A stretch of 64,000 bases of DNA, taken from Macrocystis pyrifera (Eukaryota > Sar > Phaeophyceae > Laminariales > Laminariaceae). A program made the position numbers and the translations under genes. Shown piece after piece: positions 11,657-22,461 of the stretch (its first letter is position 1; every line of letters begins with the position of its first letter). Location of the stretch: assembly GCA_031763025.1 (NCBI GenBank), contig JASSKH010000009.1, forward strand, positions 2,852,001 through 2,916,000, in the 5' to 3' direction. Below the pieces are notes generated by a model that was not told the origin of the DNA, did not search any database, and worked only from the letters and a program-made list of their open reading frames with translations.

Positions 11657-14600
11657 AGATGATGTGGCCTCTGCGGTGATGTGTGCAGTTGATGGCGTCT
11701 TTTTTGTTGGGGGTGGGGGGCGACGATAGTCATTCCTATCGCCGCCTGGCGTCGACGGGGGTAGAGTCAGAAACGATCTAGCGGTGCTGACCGGAACCCT
11801 CGTGTTCGCGGGGGAATTGCTCGGCAAAGCCGAGGTACAGGGGCGGTCCTCGCCGGTGCTTATACGCCGGGCGGAACGACCCTCAAGGGCCCTATCGTCC
11901 AGCTTTTGGAGAACAAGGACATACTCGCTAGGGGATGTCACTCCTGGGGTCCGTGTCCACGCGTTGCGCGAAGCAGGCGAGGAGGACGGGTCAGGGGGCT
12001 CAGGGCAGACCCTGGTCGACGTTGGTCGCGAGTCTTCCGTATTTAAAACGGGACTGTCCCTCGAGCTCAGGGACAGCGGTGGTGTCAACACCGTGGCAGC
12101 TGGAGGAAGCCCGTCGTTCGCGGGTTCAACGCTGTCACAAGAAAAGCGCGCATGCTGGAACAAGCGCGTATGGAGCGGCCGATTTGAGGCAGACTCAGGG
12201 GGCGATGGCCCGGTAGACGAAACAGTAGTTTCGTATGAACCGGAACCGCTGGTAGCCGTAATCGTCGAGACGTTTCCCAGGGTAGCAATGTCTGGGGTCT
12301 CGGCAATAGTCAGCAAGCAGCGTTGCTCACCGCCAGGAGACGTCGAGTGGAGCATCCTGGTGGGGCTCAGCGTCTTGGCCTCCTCCCGCCCACACCTCAA
12401 GGCAATCACTTGGGCAAGATGATCAGTGCTTGAACAAGTGGCTGAGCTGGGAAATGGGCTGGGGTAGGGGCGGGGCAATTGGGAGGCAGGGGTCGTCGGG
12501 GGGCGTGGTGCACGTGATTTACTCGTGCGTCCTGGGAGCCTCGGGTGCTCGCAGTAGATGCTGTTGGTGGAGATGCGGCAGTTGCTCCACCATCGGCTTG
12601 TCAGTTGGTACGGAAGGTACCCGGCTGCCTTTGGTTCGGGTGGGTACTCAAGTTGGTGCTGCCCATCCGCATGTTCGCGGGGGCGGCAGGTGCGCAAGTG
12701 TTGGTCGCAGGGTATGCACCGTCAACGCTGAAGACGAGGGGGCAGGCTTGATGCGTTGTTGTTGGAACTGTTGCCCCGGCGACTGTCGGTTGCCGTTGTC
12801 GTGTGACCGGCCGTTGTTGTGGCGCCAGTTGTCGGAGCGCCGTTGTTGCCGCGGTAGTTGCGGGAGTGGTTCTGGTTGGCGCGGTTGCTGTTGTAGTGTT
12901 TCCGCTGCGGTTGTTTTTGTTGTTGCCTCGACTGTTGTTGTTGTCGTAGCGGTTGGAGTTCCGCTCCAGGTTGCGCTCGTATTGTCCACGGCGGTAGGAG
13001 ATCATCCTTCGTTGCCATTGGCGGTAAGCGTGTCCACCATCGTTCAACTGTCCGAGTGCCGGGTTCAGGATGCCGGACGTGTTGAGGAAGCCCTCGGGGC
13101 AGGTCTTCATACTGTGGTCCGTACCATTGTAGTTGAGGCAATGCCCACCATGAGCGCGTAGGGCTTGGGCACGGGCCGAGCTCGTCAGGAGCGGTGTCAG
13201 GAGCGGCGGGGTCTGAGGGTCAAATGTGGTCGTGACCATGTATACCTCCTCGTAGTGTCGCAGCGGCCAGTCCGCCTCATCCTCGCATAACGGGTCGCGC
13301 TCCTGTTCGGCTACGTTCATGACGAACGGGTTGGAGGAAGACCCCCTTGTGTTGGTACCTGGGCCACGCGGAGCTTGCTGCCGCGCTGGGGTCGGTGGAG
13401 AGGAGGAGTACGTGACGAATCCGCCGGAGGAAGTCGCGTAAAAACGGTGCCCGTTGATTGCCGGGGTCTTGTTGGTCGCCAGCACTTCGAAAGCTGCCCA
13501 CATGTCGGCAACCGAGGAGAAGGGCTGCGGGGTAGTCATGAGGCGCCCGGACAAAGCGTGGGCATGAGGGACGGGTATTGGCTGCCCGTAGTGCCGCGTA
13601 CAATCTCGATGACCATGGCATCGCTCGGCTTGCAAGACCCGTTTCGTGCCTTGTGCGATGGACACACGTTCCTTAAAAGCACGGACGAAGGTTGCAAAGT
13701 CCGTCAGATTAGGGACGCCGAAGGTGTGGAGCTGCGCGGCCCTGGTCGCCGTCGTCGAAGTGGTTCGTGAGTAGACGTAGGAGCTTCTTGAACGCCGATG
13801 GTCCGGTGTCGTCGACGGTGAGCTCCTGGCGCACCTGGACGAAGAAATCGTCGATGAGGTGAGGCAGTGGCGATGTCATGACCTGGGGGGACGAGAGCGC
13901 CTTGCGGAAACACCTTTGGAGTGGGGCATCCCATCCCACTACCCACGGAGGTGTATCAAACGACTGCTTCTCCGAGTCATCGCACACTATCAGGATCTCG
14001 CCGAGGACTAGCTTAACGCTGGCGAGGAGCATGCCCAGGTAGACGGCAGGTTCCACATTGTCCGGGCATGTAAACCGCACTAGCGCAGTGAACTTGCGCA
14101 TATTGACCCCGGCGTAGAGGCGCCGGACACTACGACGTTCCGCCGCCTCGTCATGGGCCCGTAGTGGCTCCTGTCCTCAGGCTGAGTGCTCGTGTGGGGG
14201 GGGGGCGCTGTCATCGTGGGAGTTGTCGAGGTGGAGTGGGGCGGTGTCGCCGGCGCGTGCCCGTTGTGGGGCGGGTGGTTGGGGGTGTCGGGAGAGTGGG
14301 TCGAGGCTCGGTTGGGTTCCACACGTAGCCGTGGCCGGCGTTCGAATGAAAATACCGTCGCTCGAGTAAAAGGGTATCGGCGGCCCCGATGAACTCGGAA
14401 GAAACACCCTCGGTGGCGGTTCGGGCCAGAACAAAGGTGATCGACGGGTCGCAGTCGGGTGTGAAGAGTCGCCATACGCGGTGTGCCTCTAGTGAGACAT
14501 CCGAGGCCGTCGCGTCGCGTGTACTCTGCATCCAGAGGAGCTTAGCGTCGAGGAAGACCCAGTCATTGGGCTCAAAGCCGGACGTCTGCGGTTGCCTGTG

Positions 14601-15497
14601 CCCAGTGGGTATGGGGGCTGGCGAGGGTTGGGTCGATAGTGGTGCCTGGGACATTGTGGTCCCAGTTTGGTGTTGCGGAGGCTGGGAGGTGGTGGTCCTA
14701 GACATCGCGGCGGACGTAAAGGGTGCCCATGGTGAGGAGCGAACGGCTGCGATTGGGCCGTGGTGGCCGCGGTCGCAGCTGTAGTCCCATAGGTGGAGTC
14801 GCAAGGGTTCGAGGAAGGGGTGGGGGACGGCGGTAACACGAGTAGGAGGTCAGCGCTCTCTTTCGCGAGAAGGAGGAGCTGCTCGTGGTGGGCTTTGAGA
14901 GCCGCACGGCGCTCACGGAGGGCCGTGGGATCGCCTTGGTAGCACCATGGATTGAGAGCAAGGGTGGAGATTTCCTGTGCGAAGACCTCCGGTTCTGGTA
15001 GGTCCGGCACTGGTCGTGCCTGTGCTCCCATTGGAGAAGATCCCGGTGTGGTGGGGTGTAGCGTGAGGTCGCTCAGCATGGTTTCAAAGCCAGGGGTGTC
15101 GTCGTCGGTAGCGCGAGAAGGCCTTGCGGCATACCTCGCTTCGCGGGGGTTGATGGCGTCGGTGGAGGGGGCGCCGGATACGGTGGAGGAATATTTATCG
15201 GTCATAGGCGGGTGGAACGCTTGTACTGGAACGGGAAAAGGTTTGGTGGAAGATGGAGAGGGCGGGTGGATCCAGGCTTGGATCACGGTAGGCGGCTACA
15301 ATACCAACGAACCGATCCAGGGGAGAGAAAGGAGTGACGGTAAGGACGTACGATAGGGGATGTTGAGGGTGTGTGTGCCACGATTATAGTGCCCGTCGAA
15401 GGCTTTTTAGTCGAGGGCGTCTAGCTAGTACCAGGCGCCTCGCGTTTGATTGACGGTAGTATCACATGGCGACGACGGCAGACATGGGTGGTTGGTC

Positions 15498-15522
15498 GTG
15501 AGTTCGAATCTCACGTTCACCA
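15498..15522 (-). other. primer-binding-site-like sequence beside LTR copy 2
   Basis: Identical over 25 nt to 2414-2438: T-arm GTGAG/TTCGAAT/CTCAC plus GTTCACCA on the plus strand, so TGGTGAACG on the element strand, immediately inside the LTR-like edge at 15523. Only five bases separate the T-stem from CCA, fewer than a standard acceptor stem, so the donor tRNA is uncertain. Confidence 0.5.
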
Positions 15523-15708
15523 TGAAATCGCTTTTTAAAGAAGCGTGAATTTCCTCATGTCAAGAATCTGAAAAAATACTTCTGGATCCCCAAAAAATGG
15601 AACCGCGTGTTGGTGGCACGTCGACCCGTATATCCGGTCTGTTCGAAGGGGGGAGAGGGAGAGTGTTACGAGGCTTAGATTGGGTAGGCGATCGGTTAGC
15701 CTTTTAGG

Positions 15709-16049
15709 ACCAACGCCCCGACGGGTAGGGTGGACCGTAACTGGACAAGTCCGGCGAGAAGGCCTCATAACCTCGTTTTTTGTTAGTGGGTGAGCTCGCG
15801 CAAGTCCCATACTACCCGGGAGAGATGACTCTCCCGGGTGGCTATCTCCACCGCACCTGCTCCTCTCGGGGGTCAGATCGGGTCAACGTGCCCAAACTCC
15901 AGGGGTAACAACAGCCTGTTCTGATGTTACAACGGGAGCTATGGGCTAAATTGACACACGACACGAAATTGGAACGTGGAAGTGTGGTGAGCTTAAGCTT
16001 TATATTTTTACCAATCCGCCGGAGGATAAAAAAAAAAAAAAAAAAAATA
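15709..16049 (+). mobile_element. poly(A)-tailed insertion inside LTR copy 2
   Basis: Copy 1 lacks this block (its sequence jumps from GGCCTTTTA to CCAACAGCC near 2640). The inserted sequence ends in about 20 A residues (16027-16047), as expected of an RNA-derived insertion. It includes a perfect 11-bp hairpin, ACCCGGGAGAG-loop-CTCTCCCGGGT, at about 15813-15838. I do not recognise the source RNA. Confidence 0.55.
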
Positions 16050-17491
16050 ACCCAACAGACTAAGACCATAGCAGGGGGGAATCGACACCCAGATATACTC
16101 GTCCCACCCCACGTCACAAGCTCTCCTAAATTCCTCCTATCTGACGCACCCCTATTATTGAAGTTTCCTATGGCTACCGATCGTTCTTCTGCTAGTATAA
16201 AAGCTTCTCATTTTATGGTCCTATCTCCGTTAAGGAACGTTACTTTCGTCTAACGGGTTATCCGCCATAGAGAACATTTCTAATAGAACGTTACTCTCGA
16301 CTAACGGAATATCCGCCGGGATGATCCATTCTTTGGATTATTCCCGTAGTCTTGAGACCGCAAAACTGCGGGCTATATTATATATATATAGCCCATGAGT
16401 ACTTCACTCATATCACATTAGCCCACCCTGAATAGTCGTACATGCAGACCACAAGATGGTCGAAGGGTGATGACAAACTCATCCCAGACGACCTGGAGAA
16501 GGTGGTCGAAGATGCCGCTATTCGAAACAAAAGAAATGAGGCTATAGATTCCCCCACACGTGATAATAAGACCCAAACACCACGAAGAAGGGGTGTTCGC
16601 TGAGAACGGCCACTAAAAGGGAGACCACGTGAGAGGAAGACATATCTCAAAGCGGAGGCGAAAGGAGAAAACAGCCAGAGCGAAAACAAAGGAAGACGAA
16701 AGAAAAAGGCGACAGAAGCCGAAGCGAAGGCTGAAGAAGAAAACTGAGACCGAAGCGAAGGCAAAAGAAGGACGTATAAACATATTACTGGAGCCATTGT
16801 CCGGGGCCCAAAGAGGTACGAACGGGGGTTGTTCGCTGAGCCGGATTGGCGAACGAGGAAACTTTCAAAAGGAGACGGTGATCACAATTCATAAACATAT
16901 ATATCCGGTAGGCGATCTTCTTCTGGACAAGCCGTAGTCACAGGTGCCATCCCTTCTCCCCCCCGGTACGTGCCTTCATATGTATCGCGCATAGGGTTCA
17001 GCATCCACACTGCTCATCGATTTTCGTCGACTATTGCTAACTCATGCTTTCGCGCTCTCTGAAAACTAAAAATCTGGTGAACAAAAACAAGCAAAACCCG
17101 AAAAAACGAGCATCGTTCTTCGCACGCGGGTCGTATCGTACGAATATAAAGACCGTGTGAGCACGCGTGAACACGCGCAAACGCGCACGATTCGAGATTC
17201 TGTAACGCACGCCCCGAGGGGACAAAAATCGAGCCGATTTTTCCCAAACAAAGTAGCGCACTCACAACGAGAATGGTGGCCCAATGAATATGTCGCCGAG
17301 ATATTTCCATCACTAGACGCATCGCTCGGCGTTTGCGCGCTTCTTGGAAATTAATTCGGTGCGAGTCGACGAGGGAAGGGAAGCCTTAAGGGTCGAAGCC
17401 TTCTCGCGACAAAAGCGCAAGGCGAGAACCGCATCGGGGAGGAGGAAGAAGAGCCTGCTTCGTGACCCCGGATCTGAGTCATGAAATACGA

Positions 17492-17602
17492 CTATTACCG
17501 GGGACCATAGTAAATAGGACCAAATATTGTTAGTAAAAATAGGTAAATATGTAGTTTTCTTTTGTACCGTAGGTCCTATTTACTAGGGTCCCCTGTAGAA
17601 AT
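17492..17602 (+). mobile_element. MITE-1 copy nested in LTR copy 2
   Basis: Orthologous to the insertion at 4131-4241: same site, same degenerate right end (CCCCTGTAG). Confidence 0.8.
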
Positions 17603-17978
17603 AGGAAGGAGAGAGAAAAGAAGGGCGAAGACAATAAATTGGATGGAAAAAAAATGAAAAAATAGATATCGTGCCTGTCAAACACGCGCGCATCCGTTGT
17701 TAGCCGTGCGACTACTATGCATATTATCGCTACCGTTGGCACAAGGATTCTACCTAAAAAGTAAAAGGGCAACCTAGAGCAAGAACGCAAGAACAACACG
17801 TACAGGGTCCGAAAAGGATTTTCCCGATTCCCGGGGACCTGCCGTGTGTGTTCTTCACATGAAACCGTTATTTCTGCCCGTCGGCATCCAGCACACCCAG
17901 CCGTGAGGCTGAATGACTGTACGTACGTACAGAACCGGGGTCTTGCAGCAGACTATAAAATGCTGCTGCAATGAATAT

Positions 17979-19081
17979 ACTTCGTAGTACTCCTAGCGTC
18001 ATTCAATAGGCGATCGTTTGATAATGCACTCCAGGTCACAACAACGCTGTGTGCATTGCCCCCAGTACTTATGTCCCTCTCCACCCTCCTACCCTCCCCC
18101 CCACACCTCGGATGCAAGCCAGGTACGAACGGGTACGACCGGTGGCGAACGCGCCGATACGGTTCCGCCTCAAGCGTGAACCCTCCGCGTACATGCAGAG
18201 GTTGTCGTCCAAGGCAGACGATGTCTTCGGAAGAAGGACGCCACCGTCCCGCCGGGGAACAGCGTGAGTCTCTCGACCTGTTTCTCTGCCGTGTACTAAA
18301 TGCAGCGGAACGATCCTGTCTGCCACCCTTTTGTACCACTTCTGTAACGCTTGATTGCGACATAGGAAATATACCAGGTATTTATATGCTTGACACGGAC
18401 TGCACAGCAGTAGCCAACGCTGCGGCTGCCATAAGTCTGAGTTAGCGTCCAATGCTGCCGGATTCACTCTCACGGCCGCGCGCGCATTCTCGATGTCCGT
18501 TTTTTTTTCAGTAAAAAAAATCGTACCGTCAGCCGACGACGTATCTTCACCTATCAATGCTAACATTTTCCTCCGCATCGGACAGATAGATCACGATCTA
18601 GATTATCTAGATCATATAGATCATGTTGAAAATCTAGATCATCTAGACCAGCGAGATCATCGAGATCATCCACATTCAATTTTCCCCGAAGAACGTTGTG
18701 GGACACCAAATATTGTGCAAGAACCTTACCATCTACCTGATACATCTCACCCGGAAGGTATGCGTGGAAGAGTGGTGTCGTACAGACCTTTCCCGGAAAA
18801 CACCGTCTGGATCGTGCAGAACATAGATATGCCAATCGGGAATCTACTTGCTCCGAACGGCCTAGATCATGAGATGGGGATCTGATCTATCTGATCTATC
18901 TGATCTGTCTGATGTGTGAAGTGTTTGGTTCCGTGCCCCGCATGCCATGTTGTAGGCGAGAGAGGAAAAGTTAAAAAAAAAACAAGACGAGTGGTCGACA
19001 GGGAGGCATCATCGCGGCATGGCCAAGGCGAAGACACCTCCAGCGTGCCCACGTTGACATTTTTGCTGCAATTGTTAGCTC
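17979..19081. other. unassigned repeat-like stretch
   Basis: No host exon recognised. 18590-18680 is a degenerate tandem array of (T)AGATCAT/CTAGATC units and 18885-18915 a short TGATCTATC array. Confidence 0.35.
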
Positions 19082-19374
19082 ATGCGGTTGTTGTTGTTAA
19101 TGTTGTCAGCTTGCGTGAAACTTACGACTGCTGTGTTGCGCTCCCGTATGAAAGCGATTGACTTTTTTTTCGTTGTGCGGACCGCAGCGAAAAGCATGGG
19201 ATGCCAAAACCTGATCAAGGGGATGACGCAGTTATGTAGGTGTTATGATACTGCTTTGTTCGCTCGTGTATCTGCTTCCGTCGCCACCGTCGACCGCCGT
19301 CCTGGCTTGGGGGCTTTTTCACCTCCCGCCAACGCCGCTTTCGCTTCGGTTTTTGTCTTACCCTCCGGGGGCGA

Positions 19375-19860
19375 CCAGGGCTCTGCAGAAGCCCCCGCTG
19401 CAGCGACGATAGTCGCCCAGCGTGCTCCTCTCCCGACGAGCACCCTACAGGTCGAAGATTCCGTCGTGAGCACTGCCTCGGCCGCGTCTTCCCTCTCAGG
19501 CCAGGGCTCTGCAGAAGTCCCCGCCGCAGCGATGATTGTCGCCCAGCGCGCTCCTTCCCCGACGAGCACTTTACAGGTCGTCGTGAGCACTGCCTCGACC
19601 GCGTCTTCCCTCTCAGGCCAGGGCTCTGCAAAAGCACCCGCTGCAGCGATGCTTGTCGCCCAGCGCGCTCCTCCCCCGACGAGCACTTTACAGGTCGAAG
19701 ATTCTGTCGTGAGCGCTGCTCCGGCCGCGTCTTCCCTTTCATGCCAGGGCTCTGCAGAAGCCCCCGCTGCAGCGACGATTGTCGCCCAGCACGCTCCTCC
19801 CCCGACGAGCACTTTACAGGGAAAAGATTCCGCTGTGATCACTGATCCGGCCGCGTCTAC
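19375..19860 (+). repeat. four tandem ~120-bp repeats in the pre-integrase linker
   Basis: Each unit encodes a segment like GSAEAPAAATIVAQRAP followed by TSTLQVEDSVVS and a Ser/Ala-rich run. Units start near 19378, 19502, 19619 and 19745. The second lacks a few codons. Differences are mostly single bases, so the amplification was recent relative to the element. Confidence 0.8.
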
Positions 19861-21861
19861 CCCATCGCCGCCTGGCAACCCGGCGCCTCCGAACGTGTTG
19901 CCGTCCTCAGGCCGCATATCATCTCGGACGCGCCGACGAACAGCCGCCGCCGCTGGCACCGTGCCGCCTGCTGTTGATTATGGCTTCGGGCCCGGCGGGG
20001 CCCCTAGACCATCCGCCCGGTGTGCTACCACCCCGCTGCGAGCCCCACGGCCGCGACCGCCCGCACCCGTCGTTTTGGCCCCGACTCCTGCCGCCTCGTC
20101 CGTCCCGACGGTACCCATCCCGTCCGGCCGCGATCGCACCGAGCCCGTGGGAACTCCTCTTTTACGACTTCCGCCGCCAACAGACGCACCTCCCGTCACC
20201 TCGACCGACTTGGACGCCCTCGGCGCAGCTGCCGAGTTTCAGTTCGGTGATTCCGCAGCGCGCTATTCGCACGCCGACTGGGCTCGGGAACAACAGGCTG
20301 AGCCCGCGCGCAACGCCGCCATGCGCTACATAGCCTTTGGCCGATCGGAAGTTTTGCCAGACGACTTTTTATCGGGTTTCCCTTCCCACCAGCGCCCTCC
20401 CTTTTCGGAGGTTCAGGAGCTGGCCAACAAAGGCCGCTTGCACACCACCGACGCGGGCACCGTTCTACTTGTCCGACAGCCGTCTCCCCCCCCTGCGTTG
20501 GATACGCCACGCCCGGTGGGTCGTACGGCCTGCTTATTGAACGACGAGCCTATTCGCATTTATGTTCCGCTGCTCATGCGCCCCTGGGTCATGCAGGCTT
20601 GCCATTCCACGGCTTCCTGCCACCTAGGAACCGCGTGCACCCTACGTATGCTCGAACGTTTCTACTGGTGGATCGGTATGAGCATCTGCATCCGGTGGTG
20701 ACTACGCAACTGCTTAAAGTGCCAAGCACGGAAAACGTCGCGGCAGACGGCCCGGCGGCCCTCCATCACGTTGCCCTTGCCAGAAGGGCCCGGCATCGCC
20801 GTCAGCATCGACTATTTCGGCCCCTTCCCGGTGACGCCTCGAGGCTATACCTACATCTTGCTTTTCACTGATCGTTTCAGCCGCCGAGCTGACATGTACG
20901 CCGTCACAGCGGCCGAGTTCACCGCTGAGGGCACGGCTAACATTCTCATCAACCGGTATATCCGTCTTTGGGGGTGCCGCGCAGCATCCTCTCGGACAAC
21001 GGCCTCCAGTTGTGCTCCAAGATTTCGCACGCCGTATATCAGCTTCTCGGGGTTCAAAAAATTGCCACCAGCTCCTACCACCCAAACGGCAACGGTGGGG
21101 TGGAACGTGTAAACCACACGATGACCCAGATGTTGGCAATGGTCGTCAACGAGCTCCAAAACAACTGGGATGAACAGCTCCCTCACGTCGAATTTGCGTA
21201 CAACAATTCCGTCAGTGCCGCCACGGGTCTGGCTCCCAACGAGGTACATATGGGTCGGCTCCCTCGCCTCCCTCTCACGATTTTCGAGCGTGCTGGAGTC
21301 GCCGGTCACCAGAGCTTGGCCCGCGACCACCTCGCCTACTGCGACTTGGCGACGGACCGCCAGCAGCGCGCGTACGATATCGTTCGAGAACACCACGCCC
21401 TCACTGTCGCTCGCGTGAACCGCCGCAACTCCGCCCTCTCCGACGCTCTGCGTCCGGTCCCCAAATTTGACGTTGGTGGTTGGGTGTGTGTGTACAATAC
21501 GGCGGCCACCATCCGCCAGGGCGCGAAACCAGACACGGACGCCAAGGTCCTCAAGGCCAAACTCTCACTCAACTGGACGGGCCCCTACAAAGTTCTCGCA
21601 GTTGGCCGCTGCTCCTCAGCGGACACCCCGGATGGATCTCTCGGAGCAAAGCTCCTGTATTTGGATCTTCCTTCCGATATGCCCGGCGCAGAGGCTCGCC
21701 GGCGCGTATCTGTTCAACGCTGCAAGCCCTGTGCCAACCCCAACGACCGTGGCGACATGCCGAAGTATTTGCCGGCGGGGTTGACGCAATACGTGCTCAA
21801 CAATTTCTCCAAGAAACCCCCTCCGTACCACGTCACCGAGGACGACATTTCGACCCCTCTT

Positions 21862-22026
21862 GAACGGCTAGAAGTGGAAAAGATTACTGGACATCAATCG
21901 GTTAGAGGTCGAGGTGGCGTCATCGCGGTGATGTACGAGACGCACTGGACGGGACTATCCCGGCCATCCTGGGAACGGGAAATGGACCTTCAGCTTTCTC
22001 GCCACGCAATTTTGCGCTACTGGGCC
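21862..22026 (+). other. chromodomain-like segment behind the plus-strand integrase
   Basis: About 55 residues: RLEVEKITGHQ start, hydrophobic strand VIAVMYETHWTGL, then SWEREMDL and a C-terminal helix with AILRYW, matching the chromodomain order (E-V-E-x-I; W-x-G; W-E; helix). Confidence 0.65.
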
Positions 22027-22197
22027 GACACCCCGAACCAACACCGCCAAACCAACCGCCTGCACCGCCGAATGAGAATTGGCGCGGCACAACGGGAGCT
22101 TTCTCGGAGTAACGGCGAGCGGTTTCTGGCACCCGGCTATGGTTGCGTATCGCACGCCGATTGGCTCCGCCGATACAGCAACACTGTACTTCCCAAC

Positions 22198-22350
22198 GGG
22201 GCCCACTTTTGGTACAAGGGCGATGACGGTCTGTGGTGGCTCGGGAAAATCAGCGCAACTACACCGACGGATGGAGTATATTTGGTTCGATTTCTGGACG
22301 ACCCGGGACCAATCAAGCTTCCTCTTTCTCCGGCGCGCTACACGACTTCG
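22198..22350 (+). other. Tudor-like segment at the end of the plus-strand element
   Basis: GAHFWYKGDDGLWWLGK, a short turn, then YLVRFLDDPGPIKL and ARYTT. The aromatic-rich first strands and the V-R-F-x-D-D motif are Tudor-like. Both elements retain it. Confidence 0.5.
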
Positions 22351-22461
22351 ACGAGAGCTGTACGAGGTTCTTGGTGTCTGCAAATTCACTTGGCTAGCGC
22401 GTTTACACGGGGGGTCCAGCATAACGTAGATGAATCTCGAGGTGCCGCCGTGGATAGCTGA

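Larger units (their letters stand above)
6673..15522 (-). mobile_element. broken Ty3/gypsy chromovirus-like element, internal region
   Basis: Fossil element read right to left: a primer-binding-site-like sequence at 15498-15522, a Pro-rich gag-like region about 15286-12600 with a zinc-knuckle-like motif near 13095-13141, a NADAR-type domain (about 11200-11656), an aspartic-protease-like LLDTGS motif near 10799-10827, a short RNase H-like tail, then an integrase with a His-His-Cys-Cys zinc motif, a D,D-35-E core and a GPF module (8819-7500). A chromodomain-like and a Tudor-like segment follow (to about 6800). I see no convincing reverse-transcriptase core. The reading frame has at least several breaks, so the element is not whole. 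It is related to the plus-strand element at 19.1-22.5 kb. Relatively old. Confidence 0.8.
15523..17978 (-). mobile_element. LTR-like repeat copy 2 (about 2.45 kb), probable 5' LTR of the gypsy element
   Basis: Direct repeat of 2439-4618, starting TGAAATCGC beside the primer-binding-site-like sequence and ending GCTGCAATGAATAT. It is longer than copy 1 because of a poly(A)-tailed insertion at about 15709-16049. It contains a nested MITE-1 (17492-17602) and a TTCTTCACATGAAACCGTT block that recurs at 53.7, 54.55 and 59.15 kb. It is much longer than most Ty3 LTRs. Confidence 0.6.
19082..22461 (+). mobile_element. broken Ty3/gypsy chromovirus-like element, C-terminal part
   Basis: Fossil fragment. 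After a Pro/Ala-rich linker with four ~120-bp tandem repeats (about 19375-19860) it shows an integrase zinc motif near 20590-20720, an integrase core, a GPY module (LSLNWTGPYKVL), a chromodomain-like segment (21862-22026) and a Tudor-like segment (22198-22350) ending at a stop near 22461. It is closely related in protein sequence to the minus-strand element. Gag, protease and reverse transcriptase are not seen. A few breaks are present. No flanking LTRs were confirmed; TGTTATGATA at 23014 is a possible LTR start. Confidence 0.8.
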
